Shown here in pieces: positions 27,801 through 39,800 of a DNA stretch of 64,000 bases; the first letter of the stretch is position 1, and each line of letters starts with the position of its first letter. Source of the DNA: Bedellia somnulentella (Eukaryota > Arthropoda > Insecta > Lepidoptera > Bedelliidae). The notes beneath the pieces were generated by a model. The model was not told where the DNA came from. It did not search any database and worked only from the letters and a program-made list of their open reading frames with translations. The stretch is taken from contig OY755198.1 in NCBI GenBank assembly GCA_963576735.1, positions 5,394,001-5,458,000 on the forward strand, written 5' to 3'. Position numbers and translations under genes: made by a program.

Positions 27801-30800
27801 CTTCCGAATTAGTAAAAAATAAAAAAATTCGGAGGTAGGAAACGCAAACACTACTTAAACGTGTAAACGAAATAAAGGATAGAAGAATTTCGCACTGGCA
27901 GCCAACTGACACGGTAGCTCAGTTGGCAGAGCGTCCGGGGCGTTTACCCGAGGTCGCGGGTTCGATCCCCGCCTGTGTCGAAATTTTTCTTTCCTTTATT
28001 TATTCTTCACTAATTAGTAGTATAATTAATATTTAGCGGAATTAAGCGAAGAAACTTATTAATATTAGTAGTAAGTATGTGTATTTGGTAAGTTTGACTT
28101 TGTAGGTTGACTTTTTGACCATCGATGCAAGGAGAGTTGTGTTATGTGTTGCACGCTTGACATAATAGGGTTTGTACGTTTACGTTTGACTTGTCTGTTT
28201 GTCTGTCTGTGGCATTATAGCTTCATAATAGTTTTAAGTATCTATTTTTATACTATTGCTATAGTAAAAAAGAGTGCATATTTTATTAATATAATAATTT
28301 AGTTATTATAATGTTAGGGTTGACAATGCTACTCTACACAAGGTAAAGGGGTGGGTTATGTTATATGTTTGGCAAGGTGTGTCTGAATATATGCCGATGG
28401 TATTATACATACATACATATACTCACGGCTATAAATCCCTAGAAGGGGTAGCCAGAGCTAAGGGATAAGAAATTCCTCAGCCACTTTTGGAAGTTGCGTG
28501 GGGAAAAGATGGTAAAATAAAGGTTGTTGGTGATGGGTCCCAACCGCATCGCCCAAAAATTTCTTAAAGAGCCCCAATACCGTTAGTCGCCTCTTACGTA
28601 CACCCACCGGAAGAAATGGGGTAGTGCTATTCTATGCCGACACTACACAGCAGTTTAAATTAGTTTCGAATATAATTACTATTGAATTAGACCATGTTGT
28701 ATATAACTGACGACGACTTTGTGAAATTAGCGTAATGTCGATGTATGAGGGCAGTACAGGACAGGTCGTTGAGGAGATCTTTGGGGGAGGCCTATGTTCA
28801 GCAGTGGACGTGCGTCGGCTGATGATGATGATGAAAAATTTAGGAAAGATTCAAGTATTATCGGCGCAAAGATTAAGTGTTTTACCTTGGACAATTGTAC
28901 TTTATTCTATTGACATTTACACATACACACAACTTTCCAAAATTGGCTGAGGAATTCTAATTCCTTAGCTCTGGCTACCGCTTCTAGGGATTTATAGCCG
29001 TGGGTATATGTATGTATGTATGTACAAACACACACATCATAAACAAACGACGTTATCTAATCGCGCTGTCATTCGGTTTTTTATAGGAATTGAAGTTTTT
29101 AATTTGTCGTTTATCGGTGGTGTCTGTATATACAAGTGTGTGATAACTATTTAGAAATAATTATATTTTTTAAATTATAACATAACATAAAAAACATAAA
29201 CGTTCACGCCGTTTATCCCCGAAGGGGTTGGCAGAGGTACCAATACTTCAGAACTCACATGGCAGCGCCATCTAGTTTCCAGAGAAGGTACCTACGTTTT
29301 GCTTGGACAATGTAAATAGTTTAGTTTTTAAATTATCTAAGTATGTATTATCGTTTGTGCACATAAATAATGCCAACATTTATTTATTTATTTGAGAAAC
29401 AAACGGTACACAATATTTCAAATAAGATAAAAATACAGAGAAGTTCTTTACCTATAAAGTTTCTACCAATTGTTATACAGACGATACAGAAAAACGCAAA
29501 TAAAAATAACTATTGAAAACTAAACAATTATACATCGGTTGTAATATGGACAATTAATTCAGATGAAATTAAGTAAAGAGCTTATTCCATTTGTCTGAAT
29601 GAAGACGTCTGAAAGCCACAGAATCTGAATTCAGACTAGTGGAATAGCGTTCAGAACGCTAGGCTTCTGAAAAGTAGACAAATTTGTGCAGTGGAATAAC
29701 AAGCGTCTGCGGCAGTAACTTCGAAGGACGTCTGAATTCAGAAACGACAAAGTGTAATGGAATAAGCTCTTAAGTTAAATGAATTGTATTGTCATTCCCA
29801 CCAGACCAAGCAAAAACTACAAGATTACAAAATATGCATAAATATTTGTCGCGGTTTACTTCTAAACAAGCTATTTAATGCACATATATAGTGTTTGTTT
29901 TTAAATTTAAAATCGTCAGTCTATTTGTTTAATATAAAATCTGTCATTTTAACACTTTAAGAAATATTAAAGTCTGAAATTAAACGGATGATATGTGTGT
30001 CGAAAATTTTTCTTTCCTTTATTTGTTAGTAGGTAATCCCCCCATGAGGTTTTCATGAACAAAAACATTCAAATTATGTGACAGTTATGCGTTCTCAACA
30101 TTTTTATTCTATCTGAAAAGTTCGACAAGTGGCCTTCCGAATTTGTACAAAGTTCGGAGGTAGGGAACGCAAACACTACTTAAAAGTGTAAAAGAAACAA
30201 AGGATGGAAGAATGTCGCGCTGGCAGCCACTGACACGGTAGCTCAATTGGCAGAGCGACGGGGGCGTATACTCGAGGTCGCGGGTTCGATTTCCGCCTGA
30301 GTCGAAATTTTTCTTTCCTTTATTTATTAATATGACATGTCGTTGTAAATAAAAGGTAAATGTATCTTGTTTATAAGACCGTTAGGCCAATGAGGTTTTA
30401 TTACTGAAGTTTTAACACCTACGCTTATATTGGTAATGAACAGATAACGCAATCAATCAATCGTATTTTGTCATAATGTGAAACACAAATATCGATTTAG
30501 CAGTTCGATAAATTAAAAGTTGCGATCCCTACCTAAACCGAATGACAGTGCGATTAGATAATGCCTTTTAATCATAAAGATATGAGTATTTAGATCGTTT
30601 AGCGGAATAGCCTGATATTGACAATTGTTTGTTACAAACATACATATACTCACGGTTATAAATCCCTTAACGGGTAGCCAGAACTTTAGAATGAGAAATT
30701 CCTCAGCCACTTTTGGAAGTTGATGGGGAAAAGATGGTAATAATAAATGTTTTTGGTGACAGGTCTCCAACCACATCGCCCAAAAATCACTTAAAAAGCC

Positions 30801-33800
30801 CCTATTGCCTTAGTCACCTCTTACGATCACCCATGGGAAAAAATGGGGTAGTGTTATTCTAAGCCGACGGCTAAATTTGTTAAGATCTTTTATTTAACTC
30901 TCATTGGGTGCTATCATATCGACTCTTAGGACAACACTGTCTCTCAACTAAGACGATCTATCCCACGACGTTTTCACTCTTCATTACTAGCTTGATAAAT
31001 AAACCACACAAATGGTGTACGTAAGAGGCGACTAACGGTATTGGGGCTTTTAAGGGATTTTGGACGATGAGGTTGGAGACCCATCACCAACAACCTTTTT
31101 TTTAGCATCTTTACCCCACTTAACTTTCCAAAAGTGGCTGAGGAGTTTCTAATTCCTGAGCTCTGGCTACCCCTTCTAGGGGTTTACAGCCGTGAGTATA
31201 TGTATGTATGTACATTCATACTATATATACATATTAAACGACTATAAATCCTAAAAAGGGGTAGCTATGGTTACAGAATCCAGGATTTTTCAACCAATTT
31301 GGGAAGTTGAGTGTGGAAGGAATTGTAATATAGATTGTTAGTCAGTTTAACCGGATCGCCCGATAGTCACCTAGAAAAAAAACCTATCAAAACTTTCGCT
31401 ATCCTTTTTGAGATTTAAATCTGCGAGTAGCATCATCATAAATCAACCAATAGACGTAATCACAAAAATCCTAAAGATCTCCACAACGACCTGTCCTGTG
31501 CTGTCCTCATCCATCGACTTCCAGCAACTTTCACCAAGTCATCGGTCCACCTTGTTCGATTCTATATATTTATTCTATATGTATGTACGTGCTATGTAAA
31601 CTATATATACATACATATACTCACGGCTATAATTCCCTAGAAGGGGTACCTTCTAGGGAATTATGGCTACCGCCAGAGCTAAGGAATTATAAATTCCTCA
31701 GCCACTTTTGGCAGTTGCATGGAAAAAGATGGTGAAATAAAGGTTGTTGGTGATGGGTCCCCAACCGTATCGCCCAAAAATCCCTCAAAAGCTCCAATAC
31801 CCTTAGTCGCCTCTTACGACACCCGTGGGTAGAAAGGGGTAGCGACATTCTAAGCCGGCACTACACAGAAAAAATATTTATATAGGGATATATGGTGCTC
31901 TAACTCACAACATCATTACCTACCCATGAGTATGGGTATGGGAAAAACTCACAACACAACCATGACAGTGTGTAGAACACTGCTTATCGTGCCGCCGTCG
32001 ATGATGGTTCAAATCCCTGTCCATCACAACGTGGGTACTCTGAACACCAGGTGACAATGTCTTGTGATGTTTTGAAGTAATAGTACCTCTGCCAACTGTT
32101 TGAATTGAGTTGAGGTATTAATATATACAATCTTCCATTTCCAGAAGAGCTGATGAATGCCAACGAGACGTCAGAGCAAGTTTTGGCGCTGGTCCCGCAG
32201 GAGCTGAGGAAGTACCTCACTGTGCACTATAGGAATGGGACTGGTACGTTATTTATGCATACATATATAATACATATACTTACGCCATTAGTTCCCATAG
32301 GAGTATGCAGAGACTATTGATCTCCAGTTTTTACGATCCTGGCAAACCTCTCTTGTTTTGTATACATTCACCAAACTTTTCATAGGTTTATACAATTTTA
32401 TTCTCAATCATCAACAATCCTTTATGTTCGCCCAATGAAATCGCAGAGCCGACAATAACAGGTGTTTTCGGTTTTAACTCCACATCCAAAAGATAGTTAA
32501 AAGCTGTTTTGTTGCCGATACGAATAAATACCACCCTATTTATGCCCTGGCTTAAAAATTCTTAGACCTTACACAATTCGGTATACAATTTTTTTTTAAA
32601 AAAATATTGTTTTAAAACATAATATCTCGAATTGGTTTCGCAATCAGCATCACTTTTGTAAAACTTTGCATACCGAATTGTACAACAACGTACAATATTC
32701 TGATCCGCCAAGTCATTGTCTATTTTGAATATAAAAAACATAATTTCGGAGTGTTGGTATGCCTTAATAAGAGATCTAATTGTACCAAATAAATAAATAA
32801 TAAATTGGACTAAGGCCAAATACCCTATATAGGGTATGCTCGAGCCCCTTGCTGGGGACGTATAAGGGCTGTGAGGAAGTGAGGAAGTGATTGAATAATT
32901 TTCCATCAACAGGAAACGCTACCGATCGCCCCGCTTCCAACATATCGGACATCCGGCGTCTCATAGACAGCTACAACGACGCGCAAATCATCTACAACGA
33001 AGATATATTCGGACCCGTGCTCAATGATACCGTTATTATTGCTGTCCAGGTGAGATATTTTCATATACTATCGGATGTACATCTTAAAAAAGAGTAGGCA
33101 GAGATGCACATATAAAATTCGAGGAAAGTTCCAACCGCATCGCACAAACAACTTTGTAAGGTTCAATGCCCTAAGTAATTTCTTACGACAACCGCAGGAA
33201 AAAACGTATTTGTGCTATTCTAAGCTGGCACTAGATAATAATCAGTATTTTATTCCAATCCATACTTACTTATAAGCTAAGTTACTAGTGAATACGATCG
33301 TTGAATAGTTAACGCTTCCAACATATCGGACATCCGGCGTCTCATAGACAGCTACAACGACGCGCAAATTATCTACAACGAAGATATATTCGGACCCGTG
33401 CTCAATGATACCGTTATTATTGCTGTGCAGGTAAGAAATATACTCAGGAATAATAATCTCAAAAATTGGTGGACATACTCGTCGTAAATTGAATTCTTTC
33501 AACGATTTAGTCACGCTACCGACATACTGGAAACCCTTAGTTTTAAGCCGGATTGACATTATAAAAGTACGGTACTCTAAGTGACAATAGCACACTTTTG
33601 AAGGTTGTTTTGGACTTGAATTAATCCATTAAAATATAGAAACTTGGGCTGGTATTTCTTGAAAAATGATCGCAAATTCCACCGTAGTTTAGTTAACGTC
33701 CAACATACCGGACATCCGGCGTCTCATAGACAGCTACAACGAAGATATATTCGGGCTCGTGCTCAATGATACCGTTATTATTGCTGTGCAGGTAACATAT

Positions 33801-36800
33801 TTACATATACTCATGGTTTTTTAACTGGTAAAAGAGTAGTCATAGTCATCATAGTTTGAATTCTTAATTGAATATTTAAAATCCTTAGGTTTAAACCGGT
33901 CTAACATAAGCAAAGCACGCCAAATCCAAGTGACAATGACAGACTTTTGAAGGTTGGTTTAGATGCCATTTTGCATGAACTTGGATTATGCCACTAAAAT
34001 AAATTGAATGCGACATGATAGTCCAGTGGGTAGAACACCCGCCCGAAAACAGAAGGGCGTGAGTTCCAATCCTGGGTCGGGCCTACACCAATTTGTCTTT
34101 TCTAAAGTCATATGTGTGGTTAATTTATCATGGTTGTTAATGGTGAGGGAAAACATCGTGAGGAAACCCACATGGCTGAGTTGTACTTAGTCATGTGACA
34201 GTGTATTCGTACAAAACGGCGATAGGCCTGCCCCCTATCACGTGAGTACACTGTCTAAGCAAAACGTGGGTACCTTCTCTGGACACTAGATGGCGCTGCC
34301 ATGTGAGCTCAGAAGTATTGGTACCTCTGACAACCCCTTCGGGGATAAACGGCGTGAAAGTTTATGTAATAAATTGAATGAGTGTAGTAAGTAGTAACAT
34401 CTCTGTTTAGTTAACGCTTCCAACATATCGGACCACCGCAATCGGCTTATTCCGTTTATCCACCCTAAAAAATCCTCCCTAAGGCGGATATTCGGAAACG
34501 CGTGTCCGTCTATCCACCCTGAACGGGGTGGATATCCGGAATGAATATAATATGGTTCTTCCGATTTTCTACCCTGCCGACATACAGTCATTTACAGAAA
34601 TCAGACCCTAAGTTTGTAAGATATTTTTATTCAAACTGTAAGTAAGAAAGTAGGTATGTTTATCTTAAGTATTTTAATGTTCACGATGTTCCTTGGACCC
34701 ATTTTGTGTTGTGTATGTTTCTGTAAATTACTGTACTTGGGGTAAAAAATCGGAAGAACCATATTATATGCATTCCGAATATCCACCCCGTTCAGGGTGG
34801 ATAGACGGACACGCGTTTCCGAATATCCGCCTTAGGGAGGATTTTTTAGGGTGGATAAACGGAATAAGCCCCGCAATCTAATCGTGTTCGGGCACTTAAA
34901 AGATGGCAGTAATTTGGTGAAAGAAATGTATAGAGCCAATGTCGATGGTAATGTGTAGCGCCGGCTTAGAATAGCGCTACCCCATTTCTACCGGTGGGTG
35001 TACGTAAGAGGCGACTAACGGTATGGGGCTATTAAGAGATTTTTGGGCGATGCGGTTGGAGACCCATCACCAACAACCTTTATTTTGCCATCTTTTCCCC
35101 ACTCAAATTTCCAAAAGTGGCTGAGGAATTTCTAATTCCTTAGCTCTGACTACCCCTACTAGTGAATTATAGTCGTGAGTATATGTATGTATGTAGATGG
35201 TAATGTCATAAGAGAATGACCTCGGACGACATACCTATATGAAATAGATAATGTGCTCAGAAAGGCAAGCTTCCAAAATGTGAAAAATTTAAATAAAAGT
35301 AAAAATGAAAATATTGATAAATGTAAAAAAAAATGTTTTAGAGCAAAATATATAAAATCAAGTATATTATGCCACATTATCCAACTCAGAAGGGTTACAA
35401 GATATCGCAATAAATTTCTTCTTCGGCGTAAGTCTTCTGCCCAATTTAAAAGCATCTCCTCGCAAAACCTCCAAGTTTATAGGCTTTGGTAGTAATCGGT
35501 AGGGTTTCGGCCTAGGCTTAGGTGGCACCTTAGGCTTCTTTGGAGGGGGACGCCGTTCCATCCATATCATTTGTTGGTCTTCGCTCAAGTCTTTTAGGAG
35601 GCGGAATTTTCTAGGTGCCTGGTAATGATTAAAGATAATTAAAGGGTGTATCTCGCTTTAGAGATAGCAGAATTAATAATAGAAGAAAACACAGTAATAA
35701 TAATAATAAAGAGTTTAAAACATATGTTTTTGCACATATATATATATATACACTTCTTTCGTCATTCCCGGGAATAATTGTCCGGTGAGAATTTGTAACC
35801 TTATGTGTTTGATTTTTCATGTTGGACAATTTGATTTAATTAATTCCAACAAGCGTAAAATTTTATAAATTATCAAAAGTACACAAGTAGGAGTTTCTTG
35901 ATTGATGAGCGAAATCGTTCCGAAGCAAAAGTGGAACTAGTTTAATTTAATTTAATTTTTATTTTATCTATTCAGTCTATAGCAATAATGTGGTAAATGT
36001 TGGTTACCAGATATTCTCGGCATTCTTCTTTGAACGGTTTATAATGCGGTATGTATTCGTGGTTGGTGGGCAGAGGTATTCTGGCAAACTTTTCAACCGG
36101 GTAATCTGGTCTTTGGTGCCTGTAATAAAAATAATATATTTATTTGCTTGGGGTCGAACTAACTTTTAGAGTGCTTTAGTTGAGAAAGAAACATAGAGAA
36201 GATAAGAATGTGTCGTGTAGTGTCGGCTTAGAATAACACTACCCCATTTATACCCGTAGGTGATCGTAAGAGGCGACTAAGGGTATAGGGGCTTTTTAAG
36301 TGATTTTTGGGCGATGCGGTTGGAGACCCGTCACCAAAAACGTTTATTATTATCATCTTTTCCCCAATCAACTTCCAAAAGTGGCTGAGGAATTTATCTT
36401 TCCAAAGCTCTGGCTACCCCGTTAAGGGATTTATAGCCGTGAGTGTATGTATGTATGTAAAGAAACATAATTATCATGGGAAATAGTAGTATTAAACAAT
36501 CTATGACTTAAATACATTGTCACCGTAATATTGATTATGTTTCAAATTTACTGGTTGTCATACTTAAAAGCCTAAAGTTAGATTAGGTACTAAATATAAT
36601 TTTAATTAATTGAAACTCATGTACTAATATAACAACGGAGGAGATATTCAGATGAAAACAAAGGATGGATGAATGTAGACAAAGTTCGAGAGTTTTGCCA
36701 GCATCGAATAAATTGGCAATAGATAGTCTCTGTCTACCCTAATGGGAACGAATGGCGTGTGTATATGTTTGTACATACATTTACAACATACATTTACTCA

Positions 36801-39800
36801 CGGCTATAAATCCCTAGAGCTAGAGCTAACGAATTAGACGTTCCTCAGTCACTTTTGGAAGTTGCGTGGGGAAAAGATGGTAAAATAAAGATTGTTGGTG
36901 ATGAGTCTCCAATCGCATCGCCCAAAAATCCCTTAATAGCCCCAACACCACTAGTCGCCTCTTACGTACAGTACACCCACCGGAAGAAATGGGGTAGTGC
37001 TATTTCAAGCCGATACTAAACAGCTTTATATGTATGTATATTGGAAATACAGTTAGGTTGGTATTTTTGCTTATTATTATTTACTTTATTTACAAGTAAC
37101 AATGACTCAAGTGTTAGTAACAGTGGGAAATCTTAACCTAATGTTAGTAGTCATATACAATATGGACACGATTAAAGATAATATAGATAATAGAGTTATG
37201 TACAGCGTATAAATAATATGTACAATTTCCTAAAATAAATGTACACGTTTGGGAGCCTGGAGACTAACGCAGTGTGATATGTACATTGAGTCTAGCCGAC
37301 CCCCTATCATGCTGAGGATGCTGTTGGAGCTGGCCCGCACCCTACAGAGCAGCGAGCAGCAGCGTTTCCGCATCGTCGCGTAGAAACAGTCTACGCGGGC
37401 TTCCGCAAACATACCCGAGGCACTGCAGAAACGGGGCAGCCCCAACAGAATCCTGAACGCGTCATTATATTGAACACGGAGAGCGCTGTACGATTTTTGG
37501 GTATATCTGGCCCACAGGCTGCACGTGTAAAAAGAAGTGCAATAGGCTCGAAACAAAGTAGTTTTAACACTAGTTGAGCAACGTACAAACCTGCGCGCCA
37601 GCATGTTCGCCCTGATCGCCAGCGCCCTCCGCTCTCGTTCAATATCTTCATCGTCCTTCAGGTCAGGAGTCAGGACGTGACCGAGGTACCTAAACTTGTC
37701 AACACGCTGCAACGGAACTCCATTCATTCTTACGACGGGAATCTCGACCCGCGTCCTGGCCCCTGGCCCGAACAACATGCACACCGTCTTCTTAGCATTG
37801 TACACCAAACCGTGTCGAGCCGCGTATCTCTCACAGATAGACAGGAGTCCTCTAAGACCACCCACTGATGCGCTCAGCAGCACCATATCGTCTGCGTAGC
37901 TAATGTTGTTGACACAAACTCCGTCAACGTGGCAGCCGAGTCTGGTGCTGCTGAGCTCACCGATGAGGTCATTCACGTACAGGTTGAAAAGGGTCGAAGA
38001 GGTCACTCCGCCCTGTCGAACACCGCACTCCAACCTGTATGGTTCTGAGAGCTCCCCTGCCCATCTAACATTGTTGACTTGGTGGGTATACCAAAACTTT
38101 AAGATGGCTATGTGGTGAGACGGTACATTTACTTCCTTCAGCTTTTTCCAAAGTTGGTCAAAGGCGACCAAGTCAAACGCCTTCGAGAGGTCCACAAAGC
38201 AGGCGTAAACAGGTGTCTTGCGCTCCATATAATACGCGATAGTCTGCTTAACACAAAGCACTGCACTTTCCGTTCCAAGTTTCTGTCTAAAACCAAACTG
38301 GTTGTCATGGGGTACTATAAATTTATTGAGCTGAAGATTAAGCAGACTATCGAATACCTTGGCGATAATAGTTGCAAGAGAGATTGGTCTATAATTTCCA
38401 CGATCTGCCAGGTCTCCCGTTTTATCTTTGACGATAGGGACCACTATCGTTCGCATCATATCGTCAGGAAGGTAGCTATACTAGTACGGAATGGCTGTCA
38501 TTGCAAAGAGTTCCGACAAATGTCTACCCGAGCCGAAGGCGAGGGTTGACAGTCGGAACGAGTTGCAATGACGGTTCCGTACGTGTACTGAACGACTATT
38601 TTTAATACAGTTGCGAAAAAATTAAGCAATTTAACAAAACAACTAAACTCCCAAAGATTATTTCTGGAAAATGGCGACATTTTTTCTTCACTTATTGTGG
38701 TAGGCAAAGGAAACTATGCCCATACAGCCAAGTCTTATGTATAATTTTTTTGTTGATATGAAATGAAAATGAAATTTAATGAGTTATAATGTAATGAAAC
38801 CTAACCTCACTAATCCTATCAAATCATTAAATCAGATATCGAAACAAATTAGTCGATTTTGCCTATTATTTTGTTGTTGTTGATTCATGTTAATACGACC
38901 TATGCCACGTATTAACATGAATCATAAAAACTTCTTTGATTTTTTTAGTAAAATCTTTATGGTTGGTTTTTCTTTAAAATAGACATTATTTTGACAGTTG
39001 GGAAAGAAAACGCACTAGTGCGGGAAAGGTAAAGAAAAAGCACGAGTGTGTAATAGCCCACTTCCCGAACGCTATACGTCCCTGTAATACGCCACTTTTT
39101 GAGCAATTGTATTAAAAAGTTCGTTCCCGCCGTCATGTCGGCCTCAGCAACGAGCACCTCGTCCCGCGCAGCGCCTAGTGGCGAATGAATAGCAAATTGC
39201 TCACAGAAGGAATTTGCTATTTCTTTTGGATCGCTCACCCCGCCGACGCTAACAGGCAGGCCAGGACCTATATTAAGCTTTCTTGTATTTTTCCAAAATG
39301 AGCGAAAATCACGCGCTTGATGGTTAGAAGCTAACATATCCATCTTTATCTTTTCCTCATTTTTCTGACACCAAGCAAGTCGTGATTTAAATATCTTTCT
39401 GGTCTTACACATATCGCTATACAATTGACCCACATTAGGCTTACCTTCCTCCACCCACTGACGAAAGCACTGTTTAGCCTGCCTGTGAGCCTCGGCAACG
39501 TGTTTATTCCAGCCTATCACGACTTTTTTCCTTACTGGTCTGATGTCACGACTTATCTGAGCAGCCTCACTAATGGCTCGAACAATTGAGTCATACAAGT
39601 TGTCAATAACAAAATTATGGTGCTTGTTTCTACAAATATTATCACAACATTGCTGTAGTTCCATTGGAAAATCAATCTGCCTAAGCCTACTGTGACACTC
39701 TTTCGTATATGTATCAGTTTGAGCCTCGCTCCTCTCTCCCCATATAACATTGTTCTTTATCGTGGTTGGCAACAGCGGTCTCTTACTTACAATCTTATCT

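Larger units (their letters stand above)
27104..28010 (+). repeat. tRNA-like foldback element amplified as three tandem units
   Basis: The left end (27104-27202) is the exact or near-exact inverse of 27322-27421. After it three units of 322-323 bp start at 27209, 27531 and 27854, each with one tRNA-like core and the motif AAATTTTTCTTTCC. The units look identical apart from one A in a run. Confidence 0.85.

Noticed and set aside
27263..27980. Three functional tRNA genes in a cluster
   Set aside because: The anticodon arm is irregular, the flanks are repeat ends shared by dispersed copies, and the terminal arms mirror the T arm. Kept as tRNA-like cores only.
27104..28010. CRISPR array
   Set aside because: Units are 322 bp direct copies with tRNA-like cores, and this is a eukaryotic intron; there are no short repeats with unique spacers.
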